64,000 nt of DNA from Capitulum mitella (lineage: Eukaryota; Arthropoda; Thecostraca; Pollicipedomorpha; Pollicipedidae). Below are positions 52,371 to 61,902 of the stretch, one piece after another. How positions within the stretch are numbered: the first letter of the stretch is position 1; each line of letters starts with the position of its first letter. Position numbers and translations under genes: made by a program. Under the pieces are notes generated by a model. The model was given only the letters and a program-made list of their open reading frames with translations. It had not been told where the DNA came from and made no database searches. The stretch covers positions 24,151,822 through 24,215,821 of the forward strand of contig CP099842.1 of assembly GCA_030062745.1 (NCBI GenBank), read 5' to 3'.

Positions 52371-54969
52371 GACCACCATAAAATGTAGAAGGCTCAAACT
52401 GGGTATTATCATTTATCCAAAAAGTAAAAATAAAAACAGCACTTTGATTTTGTTTAGCAGTGCGCTTTCTGGCCAGGTTAAAAAATGGCGGAGGTCGTCG
52501 GGGTCATCGGTAGCCACTCCCCTTGTATCAGAGAAGGTGGCCAAATGGCGAATACCGGGGATGGTTAAATTTGTCCGACTTTCAGTTGTATTACTCGCAC
52601 CCAGTTTATGTCACGGGGTCATTCCGTGCATACGCAGTGCCTGTACCGGGACGGGAACACGTCCAGAACTTCGTACTGTCGGAGATACTCCCACCAGAAT
52701 TTTCCTGGGAAAGTTGTCTCAGACCACGCGACTTTGCATGGTGCCGCTACGATCACAATGCCGCATTGTTGTGGTTGACGTTAGCAAAACACCAGTTAAC
52801 TTACCTTCATGTATGCCATGTGTGACTGATTCAGACATATGTTGTCTTCACCGTGACAGTACAAAATGGTAGTCCTTATCTGGGTCTTTTTCTCTTTTTA
52901 GCCAGCCTATATCCTATAGACGTCCTATCGTCACAATGTGTGTCCGTCCATACTCATCACAGTGCCCATCCTATAGGACGGACACAGATGATGAATGATG
53001 TACCCTAGGTCAGCTCAGTCTAGGTGAACCAATTTCAGATGATCTACAAAATGCATTTTGTTTATTTCCTTCAGATATGTCCATCCGACCTCAACACAGC
53101 TTTGTGACGTATGAGCTCACAGCTTGGTCACATGAGCATGAGCAGCAGCTTTGTCACAGTGCGAAGCACAAGTGACCTAGGTACACAGATGTGATAATAA
53201 TGCAAGTTTAGGTCACATGCTCAAACCTTACAAATATTGTACGTCAAGTAAACAATTTCGCACGTAAAACGGTAAAAAGGGCAAATTGCGGGGAACGCTC
53301 AAATGAAGGAAAGCCTACAAGGAACGAAACTGCTTAAACAAGTTGTTTAAGCAGCGGGTTTTATTCATTCGTTTTGATTCGAGTAGCTGTGAAATACATA
53401 CTTGTTACACATACTTACATCGCAGTGCAATCCGCCCAAACATTTTTTTGCATTTTTTATGAACGAAAGGTGTATCTCTCACAAGATATATTCCATTTTG
53501 CTCATCGGCCCTTTGTGTCTCTCCACGTCCTCTTCCAAAGTTCATGAATGGTTTCGCTATGACCTTCCCATCTCAGCTGTACGGGTGACGATTGCAAATG
53601 CAAAAGTTCGTGGAGCGCAGTGCAGCAACCATGCCATATCGCATGGGTAATCTGGGTGACATACGTAGTGTGACCGGCACCGCCAGGAAAGTTGGGGTTC
53701 CCAGCGACGACGAAAGGCGAAATAAAAACGTAATAAAATCCCTGCAACGCGCACGGTCGGCGCACGCTGTTCCTCCGGGCCGCTTTCCTTCGTTGGACGG
53801 GCCGGGTACGGCCCAGTCGTGAACGTGGTGTCAAAGCATGTGGACGGCGAAGGTAGGTGGGAACGAGGAGACCTTAGACAGGAGTTTTGCAGCTTTTGCG
53901 TGGGAGAAGTAAATGAGATGCTTGGAGGAATGTAGATGGCCAGTTCCCGGATGGATAATATTTTTGTGTGATTAGTTTTTTTTCGTTTACTTGCCACAGT
54001 CCAAGCTCTGACAGTTCAGTGGACGGGTGCGATAAACCTTATTGCAGGATATTAGTAATGTATGGCTAAAGTGTTATGCTGTTGGTCTTGATTTAAACGT
54101 ATTGTGATAAGGACATATCTTGTGAGGTCATGAACGACGACCAACAAGGAACCTAAATGCTTCCCATAGTTTCGAATCCAAAAGCATTTGTTATGGATTT
54201 TTGTGGATGGGACTGCCTTGCGGCCTATATTTTAGGCAGGAAGACATTTTGCGACGCAAATATTTCCAATCCAATCTAGCTGTAGCTTACAAGTCTCATT
54301 TCTTTGATCTCAACTTTTCTAAGCAATGTAGTTCAGTGATTCTTGCACCCATACGGCTGGCTCCAAGAAGTGCGAATTTTGTCGATAAATGGAATGCCGT
54401 CCAGAGGCAAGATGAAACGCTAAGAAGCAAAATATTTGCAAAAACTGCAATTTAAAAATCAGGGGTTCAATGTTCATAGTTTTATGCGGATGAGGGTATA
54501 TGCTTCCATATTTTTATGGACGAATTTATATATATATATATATATATATAATTATACATATATAAATTTATCTATAAATATAGCACAACGTTTTGATTTC
54601 AACACGAATAGAATTGCGCTTGTAAAGCACACTATTTGAAATGCCCTCCACCCCGCAAAACACTGAGGAATCTGCACCACTTTCAGACACTGTGCTTCTG
54701 GCTTTACAGTTTATTTCAAACACTACTGAAAGCTCGCGAAGCACGCCATTAACGCAAAATCTCAGTTCATGAAGTCATTTCAGTTGTGTTCAGGTTTAAT
54801 GCTATTGATGCCAATAGAAAGCTAGTGACGCTACACGGAGAATGTTGTTAAATCGACGCGTAATCTGGTGTATACTTCATCAATGAATGCATTTCGTTTA
54901 TGTCCCCGCAGTTAGATATGCTATTTAATGTCTAGAAAGATATATCCGTTGTCGCTGATAGACCATATA
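52371..54969. other. No gene seen
   Basis: Includes a 25-bp palindrome (53330-53354), short inverted words around 52910-52990 (TGTGTCCGTCC and GGACGGACACA) and a TA microsatellite near 54525-54550. The plus frame 52523-52825 is open but unrecognised. Confidence 0.45.
53330..53354. repeat. 25-bp perfect palindrome
   Basis: CTGCTTAAACAA, centre G, TTGTTTAAGCAG. Confidence 0.95.
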
Positions 54970-54973
54970 TCAA

Positions 54974-56179
54974 CCCTCGCCCGGTGGGATCATTTTATCG
55001 CTCTCGTCCGGCGGGGGGGGGGCGAAAACGACTCCCCTTACTAGCTGCCGGACAAAGAGAGACGGAGCATCGCGGCAAAGACTACTGTGTTATTGGTTAT
55101 GTAGCCTACTCAATGATATCCGAGTTTTTGGTTTCAGGTCAGCAGGTGACCCCAGTTCACGGAAATGACTTCAGAGCGATGATGTTAAATATGCCCTAAT
55201 TTTATTAGAAATATAACTTCTAAACTTGTAAAAATACGTCGATTCCGTAGGCATCAGCGTGTTTTTCGTTGTCTTAACTATTGGAAAACGGATTACTTTA
55301 GTTGAAATTTTCAATGGGAGGCACGACAGTTCCACCACACTTTTGTCGGGTTACAGGTGAAACGAGCAACGACACGTGTCACACCTGGTACACCGGTTCT
55401 TCTTGAGCTGGGAGAGGGTCGACTATTTGGAGTCCAGGTCACCTTGGTCCCCAAGGTCACCGTCAGGGGCGGTCATGTCGTTTCATGGAAATCTCTTCTT
55501 GTCAAAAACCACTCGAGCTAGAGCCACCAAATTCGGTGTGCACCGCAGGTAGGTGGGCAGACGGTCTATCTAAAATGTCATTGTGGCGGCCACGATGGTT
55601 TCTCAGAATCACCGCTAGGGGTGGAACTAAATTTCTGATTTTTGAATTTTTGAATTTCTCTGACCTAGCGTGACCTTGACCCACAAATTGGCTTTACATT
55701 AGGTCAAACGATGTTCTTCAAAATCACGTTTTTGTGGTGGGTCGTAATAAGGCATTTTTGCAAGTTTTGGTATCACCTATCCCGCATACAGAATTACAAA
55801 GGCGTTTGGCGTCCACGTTTGATACACGCGTTTAGCTTAGCTTGACCTATGATGACCTGACCCTCGTCATACATTAAAATTGGGTCGTTGGCCCTTAGAT
55901 CCATAAAAGAAAAATGCAGCACAATTTTGAAATACCCAATTTCCAACAAATGAAATGTATTGTTCGATTTGGTTAAAAATACCACTGACATGACCTTGAC
56001 AAAAAGGTCACAGGACAGGGCCTACTGCATGAAAAATTCTGAAAATTCTACTCAAGATGCAAAAATATTTAAAAGCTCAGCTTCCGAGAAATCATTGCTT
56101 TATCTACAACCAGTAAGAAGTAATCCAAGGAAAACCTCATGGGGGCTCTAAATCGACCCCCTTCCCCGCCGTGCGAGGG
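54974..56179. mobile_element. piggyBac-like non-autonomous element 2 (1206 bp)
   Basis: Starts CCCTCGCCCGGTGGG and ends CCCGCCGTGCGAGGG, imperfect inverted repeats, flanked by TCAA on both sides (54970-54973, 56180-56183). It is almost the same length as element 1, has the same CCC ends and G-rich subterminal tract, and carries AGGTCA/TGACCT words throughout. Internal sequence is strongly diverged from element 1. Non-coding. Confidence 0.7.
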
Positions 56180-56183
56180 TCAA

Positions 56184-58174
56184 GAGCCTAAAACATTCCA
56201 TACAGTTTTGCTGTACAGGAACGACAGTTGAAGACTTCAGACATCACTGTTTTGATTTCTGATAAATTTTTGTTGACAGTGACCAGAAGCAGATGCAGGT
56301 TAGACCTTAACCTTGTTTGATGGTATGGATTTTGCTTGAAATCCTTGCGGGACCCCCATTTAGCCCCCCTTCCGAAATCTGCTAACCTGCTGGACAAGTT
56401 TCGACGATAAGGCATAAAAGAAAGCTTGTGATGTGAACTAGCTTTTCGTATTTGGAAAAAAAACTAAAAACATCATAGGCACCATCAGGAGAACAAAAGG
56501 TGTACGCGGATGATTTTCGCCTCTGGAATACGGTACTGCAAACATTCATTTTCCCACACACTTTTTGGCCTTAAGTAAGGATCAAGGCATGCTAACAAGC
56601 ATTTTTGTAGCATTGGCGGGTTCTGGGTCTGGAGTAAAGGGGGTTAATTATCTAAAGACTTTAGGGATATATTTCACTTAATTTTGCTCAGATGGTTAGG
56701 CCAATTTCAATACATTTAAAAAAACGTTAATGGCGAGTTCAGAGAACCAAAAAACGTAGTTAATTGTGAGCTACTGAAGGTGTGAATAGCGTATTCATAA
56801 AACTGGTTTCCGCTCAAGCACATGTTGCGTATGCATTCTCCGTACATGTTATTATTGCTTTGAAATGAATGATGTAAACCAAACTGGCAGGTATCGTCCG
56901 AATCCTCAACCTTCCAAATATAAGCGGACGTCTCCGCCCTTGATCATGATTTGTACGTTTACTGATCGAGCTATACCTTGTTTCAGCACATGTAACTTAC
57001 CTATACATGACGCTGCATTACTCCTCGTAATGTTCCATGCATACACCCCGACAATCTCCAGATATATTTTAGACTTCGTGGACGGTCCATTCTCAGAAAA
57101 TTCTCAGAAATTCTCAAAAATAAAAAAATAAAAAAATGTCTTATTAAAATTATAGCATTTAGCATATAGCATATGGCATTACAGCATTTGCTGACAGTGC
57201 TGATATCTGAACGAGCGATCACGAGTCTGAAACGACCGCAAGACGGTATGACGTCCCTCCCAGAAACGCCTCCTGGAGTCTCCCTTGTTCCATGTAGGAC
57301 GTTCTGATTTTGGAATAATGTGTAAAAACAACGCATAGGAAAATTCACCAAATTCCATCGCGGTGACGCAAATGGTTTGACTCTGGTGTCGGAAGCCCAT
57401 GAGAGGGGGGAGGGGGAGGCAAATCGGCCAGTCGCATGAAAATATGGTTCACCCTGGTCAGTGTTCGCCATTCGGTCACCTTCCCCAGTACTGCAGGGAA
57501 TGAGACCCACCACTATTTCCAGTCCTGGGGGGATAGAGCAGTGAAACAAAAACGATCGTGTAATTCTGTCCTTTGGCATGATATCCCGTGTCACCATTTC
57601 AAGTACCAAAAATGGCGTTGCAGGAGGCTGTCATGTCGGTGGATTCTAATTTCCATTGAATCTATGGGATGTAAGACATAGAACGTTTTTGAGGGACCCA
57701 GAACGACTTTTGATGACGTAGCAGTGACCAAGGAATTAAACCATTGCTACGCTGCAAATCAGCACTTCCAAATAGTTCATTAATTCCCCGCATTATTTTG
57801 GCTAAATATGACCTTGACCCAAGGAAGGGCCGAAGTTCAGAGGTCACTGACAGCCATGCATATGACTAAGACTGCACATCGTAAAAAGCTTGCAACGTTT
57901 GCTACTCAATGAAGATGATTGGTGTATCAAGATTTTCTCATTGCAGGTCCTCAGCAAAGACATCACCGGTCAATGAACTTTTAATGAACCGACTTCAGAT
58001 TATTAGAGAACACGTAGAAATGTTTGACAGTCAGCTACGCAGACCTATAGCAATCGAAGAAGTTTGTAGTGGCCAGCTGTAAAAAAGGGGATTGCATCTA
58101 CACCTACCTTTACTAGCGGGAATTAACAACAGACCAGTATGTCGCCTAACTGTCATGCAATGCTATAGATGTCA
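56184..58174. other. No gene seen
   Basis: Short random-looking open frames only. Confidence 0.45.
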
Positions 58175-58345
58175 AGTACAAGCATGGCTGCTGATCCCGG
58201 GAGAATGAGCGTTTTGGACCTCCCCCACCCCGATATTCAGGGATTTTAACGTCAGACCTATGATAGTTACTGGAAAAAACGGTCTGAAATCCTATGTGGA
58301 CCACCGAATAATTTCCGGAAACCTTCGGCCATGAATACAAGTACC
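58175..58345. mobile_element. MITE-like repeat copy A
   Basis: About 170 bp with imperfect inverted ends (AGTACAAGCATGGCTG and CGGCCATGAATACAAGTAC). Interior GATATTCAGGGATTTTAACG, CGGTCTGAAATCCTATG, AATAATTTCCGGAAACC is shared with copies B and C. Confidence 0.65.
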
Positions 58346-58913
58346 ATTTTCGTTTAAAATACATTTCATCACCGATTCTGGTCACTTAAGCAAGGCGGTT
58401 CCCTTCCGTGCTCCTCTAAACTAGAGTTGGAATCAATTTCCAGGTCTGAGATCCAAACAGGGGATTTTTCACTCAGTCGTGAGTCATCCACCGGAGAACT
58501 CAACACACAAATTTTCTGCCGTAATTTTTTCTTTCTTTTTTTGTCCAGTACGCATTTTATATATATAGTCCGAGCAACATAGATATGATTCTCCTCAGCA
58601 GATAGTTCTCGGACTCCAGAGTTGGAATCGGAAATTAGAACACTCCCTCATTTTCAACCACCGCAGTAGCAACCGTCTTTCCGCGGCTTTGGCACAATGC
58701 GGCTTTCATGTCACTGGAAAGCTATTATATGTCTTGTTAGCTTGCTATAACACTTTACGCAGGTATTGCTGGTCGTTGTTCTGTTTCTTATCGCTTGGGG
58801 GAAGGGCGCCGCGATCAGTGGTACAAGGGATACAGATACTTTCCTTTCTATTCACTAAGACGATAGAGTGGAAGTTTAATTACTGTTACTCCAAACGCTG
58901 CTGCCCACTACCG

Positions 58914-58921
58914 TATAAATA
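58914..58921 (+). promoter_or_regulatory. TATA box candidate for the repeat-protein gene
   Basis: TATAAATA followed by TAAAAATGC, 128 bases upstream of the candidate ATG at 59042. The initiator region near 58944 is weak. Confidence 0.5.
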
Positions 58922-59041
58922 TAAAAATGCATCAACATATCCATAATGATTTATACGAGATGTATATAGCGTTTTCGCGACACCCAAAGGTTTTTTCCCG
59001 CACCCGTCATAAGGCAAGCGTATACCCACACTCGGAAGCGC

Positions 59042-59044
59042 ATG
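59042..59044 (+). CDS. Candidate first coding exon (Met only)
   Basis: ATG directly followed by GTGACG, a usable but suboptimal donor. Removing 59045-59223 (179 bp, ending CCTGTGTTTCAG) joins Met in phase 0 to LLAVALLCAAAASA, giving a good signal peptide. It mirrors the Met-Gln first exon of the RR cuticle gene. Another upstream exon remains possible. Confidence 0.4.
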
Positions 59045-59223
59045 GTGACGACTAGGCTCGGAGATACGCATGAACCTCCCGAGTCAAGCTGCGACCTACC
59101 CGCGTGACCTGACCACTGGCTCGCGTTCCGGTGACGCCGAACGTTTGCGTTTCCGTCGCGGAGCCGCCGACCGTGCCGCCAGCCGCGCCTCAGCCGCGAT
59201 GTTGAGCCTGGCCTGTGTTTCAG

Positions 59224-61902
59224 CTGCTGGCGGTGGCGCTGCTGTGCGCCGCGGCGGCGTCCGCGGACCTCGCCGCGCCGAAGGCGGACGGTCTCGACGG
59301 CAAGAGCCGGCGACTTCAGGCCGACAGCAGCGACGTGCACCAGGCCAAGCAAGGGGTCAGCCATGACCGGAGAGCGGACTCACCTGGTGCGCAGGGCAAC
59401 GCTCTCGGCCACGAATCCAGTCCAAAGAAGTTCGGCTTCTTTCTGCGCCGCGACGACAGCGGCAGCTTCCGGTCGGGACAGTTCCGTTCCAAGAAGGACG
59501 GCGCCATGTCCAGCTGGACCATCAAGCACGATGTCTCCTCGCAGGCGGGCGACGTAGACCCGGTCGCGGAGGTTCGCTCCGAGTCAGAACGCGACAAAAC
59601 GCATTCGAGCTACACCAGCTACAAGAAAGACGGCAAAGAAAAAGCGTACGACGGCAAAAAATCCACCCACGGTGATAAAAAATACGACCATGATAAATAC
59701 CCGAACTACGGTGGAAAACACTCCTACTACGACGGCAAAAAGAAAAAGTACGATGATGACAAATATCACAGCTACGGTGGAAAACACCACGGCTACGACG
59801 GCAAAAAGTACGATGATGACAAATACCACAGCTACGATGGAAAACACTCCTACCACGACGGCAAAAAGAAAAAGTACGATGATGACAAATATCACAGCTA
59901 CGGTGGAAAACACCACAGCTACGACAGTAAAAAGTACGATGATGACAAATATCACAGCTACGGTGGAAAACACTACGGCTACGACGGCAAAAAGTACGAT
60001 GATGACAAATATCACGGCTACGGTGGAAAACACACGTACTACGACGGCAAAAAGAAAAAGTACGATGATGACAAAAATTACAATTACGGCGGACAACACT
60101 ATGACTACGACGGCAAAAAGTACGATGATAACAAATATCACAGCTACGATGGAAAACACTCCTACTACGACGGCAAAAAGAAAAAGTACGATGATGACAA
60201 ATATCACAGCTACGGTGGAAAACACTACGGCTACGACGGTAAAAAGTACGATCATAACAAATATTACAGCTACGACGGAAAACACTACGACTACGACGAT
60301 AAAAAGTACGATGATGACAAATATCACAACTACGGTGGAAAACACCACAACTATGCCGGCAAGAGTTATGGGTATGATGAACATTCCGGGTACAGTGACA
60401 AAGGGCTGGACCGCGGTAACAAACACTACGGGCACCGAGACTACGACGACTCTTCGAGCTATGGCTCTAAAAACGATGGCTATGACAAATCTCATTCTCG
60501 CTATACCAGTTATGACCCTGGCTATTCTGACAAGCATTCGAGCTACACTAGCTACGGCGATAAGTACCACAGCCACGAGAAACTCCTTTCGAGCTACAAG
60601 AGCTATGATAATGAAGACAGCTATGGTGACGAAGTCAAAGCTTCTGGATACGGCAAGCCACACTCGAGCTACAAGAGCTATGGCTCGGGTTACGGAGGAA
60701 AAGATTCTGGCTACGGCAAGCCACACTCGAGCTACAAGAGCTATGGCTCGGGTTACGGAGGAAAAGATTCTGGCTACGGCAAGCCACACTCGAGCTACGA
60801 GAGCTATGGGTCGGGTTACGGAGGAAAAGATTCTGGTTACGGCAAGCCACACTCGAGCTACGAGAGCTATGGCTCGGGTTACGGAGGAAAAGATTCTGGC
60901 TACGGCAAGCCACACTCGAGCTACAAGAGCTATGGCTCGGGTTACGGAGGAAAAGATTCTGGCTACGGCAAGCCACACTCGAGCTACGAGAGCTATGGCT
61001 CGGGTTACGGAGGAAAAGATTCTGGCTACGGCAAGCCACACTCGAGCTACGAGAGCTATGGGTCGGGTTACGGAGGAAAAGATTCTGGTTACGGCAAGCC
61101 ACACTCGAGCTACGAGAGCTATGGCTCGGGTTACGGAGGAAAAGATTCTGGCTACGGCAAGCCACACTCGAGCTACAAGAGCTATGGCTCGGGTTACGGA
61201 GGAAAAGATTCTGGCTACGGCAAGCCACACTCGAGCTACGAGAGCCATGGCTCGAGTTACGGAGGAAAAGATTCTGGTTACGGCAAGCCACACTCGAGCT
61301 ACGAGAGCCATGGCTCAGGTTACGGAGGGAAAGATTCTGGTTACGGCAAGCCACACTCGAGCTACGAGAGCTATGGCTCGGGTTACGGAGGAAAAGATTC
61401 TGGCTACGCCAAGCCACACTCGAGCTACGAGAGCTATGGCTCGGGTTACGGAGGAAAAGATTCTGGTTACGGCAAGCCACACTCGAGCTACGAGAGCTAT
61501 GGCTCGGGTTACGGAGGCAAAGATTCTAGCTACGGCAAGCCCTATAGTAACAAAAAATACCACACCGACTACAAACACAAGCCGCTTTATCATCACCACT
61601 CGGCCAACAAAGCAGACGCATTCAACAAAGTCGACGTGTACGGGCCAAACTACAAAAAAATCTACGGTGGGGGAAAGCCAGTTTATAACGAGAAGCAAGA
61701 TCACGAGCTGCCAGCACTCAGAGGCCAATTGGAGAAACACCACGACGCTGGAAGAAACATCCCGAACAGTGACAGGCAGTTTTCTGAGAAAGATGGTTTA
61801 AATGACTTCTCGAGAAACTCTGAACAGCCGTTTCCAGACGACTTCGATAGTTACGCGTTTTACTCCGATCTATCAAATCTGTACTCATCCGCACTCAGAT
61901 AA
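59224..61902 (+). CDS. Secreted Tyr/Gly/Lys/His-rich tandem-repeat structural protein
   Basis: Main exon, 892 codons plus TAA, following the acceptor CCTGTGTTTCAG|. It opens with the hydrophobic core LLAVALLCAAAASA, cleaved probably before Asp-Leu, so no ATG is expected at the exon start. Residues about 16-150 are charged and non-repetitive (FGFFLRRDDSGSFRSGQFRS). About 153-382 hold eleven 20-22-residue repeats of KKYDDDKYHSYGGKHYGYDG type. A linker with YTSYDPGYSDKHSSY repeats follows. About 474-770 hold fourteen 21-residue units, DSGYGKPHSSY then K or E then SYGSGYGGK. The tail is less repetitive and ends NLYSSALR. There is no Cys after the signal peptide. Composition suggests a disordered extracellular matrix, cuticle or adhesive protein whose Tyr, Lys and His could be cross-linked. 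I recognise no named family. Confidence 0.85.
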   Translation: MLAVALLCAAAASADLAAPKADGLDGKSRRLQADSSDVHQAKQGVSHDRRADSPGAQGNALGHESSPKKFGFFLRRDDSGSFRSGQFRSKKDGAMSSWTIKHDVSSQAGDVDPVAEVRSESERDKTHSSYTSYKKDGKEKAYDGKKSTHGDKKYDHDKYPNYGGKHSYYDGKKKKYDDDKYHSYGGKHHGYDGKKYDDDKYHSYDGKHSYHDGKKKKYDDDKYHSYGGKHHSYDSKKYDDDKYHSYGGKHYGYDGKKYDDDKYHGYGGKHTYYDGKKKKYDDDKNYNYGGQHYDYDGKKYDDNKYHSYDGKHSYYDGKKKKYDDDKYHSYGGKHYGYDGKKYDHNKYYSYDGKHYDYDDKKYDDDKYHNYGGKHHNYAGKSYGYDEHSGYSDKGLDRGNKHYGHRDYDDSSSYGSKNDGYDKSHSRYTSYDPGYSDKHSSYTSYGDKYHSHEKLLSSYKSYDNEDSYGDEVKASGYGKPHSSYKSYGSGYGGKDSGYGKPHSSYKSYGSGYGGKDSGYGKPHSSYESYGSGYGGKDSGYGKPHSSYESYGSGYGGKDSGYGKPHSSYKSYGSGYGGKDSGYGKPHSSYESYGSGYGGKDSGYGKPHSSYESYGSGYGGKDSGYGKPHSSYESYGSGYGGKDSGYGKPHSSYKSYGSGYGGKDSGYGKPHSSYESHGSSYGGKDSGYGKPHSSYESHGSGYGGKDSGYGKPHSSYESYGSGYGGKDSGYAKPHSSYESYGSGYGGKDSGYGKPHSSYESYGSGYGGKDSSYGKPYSNKKYHTDYKHKPLYHHHSANKADAFNKVDVYGPNYKKIYGGGKPVYNEKQDHELPALRGQLEKHHDAGRNIPNSDRQFSEKDGLNDFSRNSEQPFPDDFDSYAFYSDLSNLYSSALR
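59677..60366 (+). repeat. Repeat domain 1, eleven 60-66-bp units
   Basis: In-frame coding repeat. Units alternate between a short form (20 residues) and a form with an extra Lys-Lys (22 residues), with core KKYDDDKYHSYGGKH. Confidence 0.9.
60640..61524 (+). repeat. Repeat domain 2, fourteen 63-bp units
   Basis: Highly uniform coding array of 21-codon units plus a partial fifteenth. Units 3-5 and 7-9 share silent variants (for example TATGGG), a four-unit higher-order period pointing to recent unequal exchange. Confidence 0.95.

Noticed and set aside
52523-52825. Plus-strand 100-residue frame with protein-like composition
   Set aside because: No family resemblance, signal peptide or splice context; left as non-coding.
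59070-59366. Plus-strand frame using ATG 59199 as start of the repeat protein
   Set aside because: ATG 59199 is in a different frame from the repeats and lies inside the inferred intron, just before the TGTGTTTCAG acceptor.
59584-61801. Very long open frames in other frames over the repeat gene (575 codons minus, 709 codons plus)
   Set aside because: They arise because the 60-66-bp and 63-bp units are multiples of three, so any frame free of stops in one unit stays open. Only the Tyr/Gly/Lys frame has a signal peptide, splice acceptor and sensible ends.
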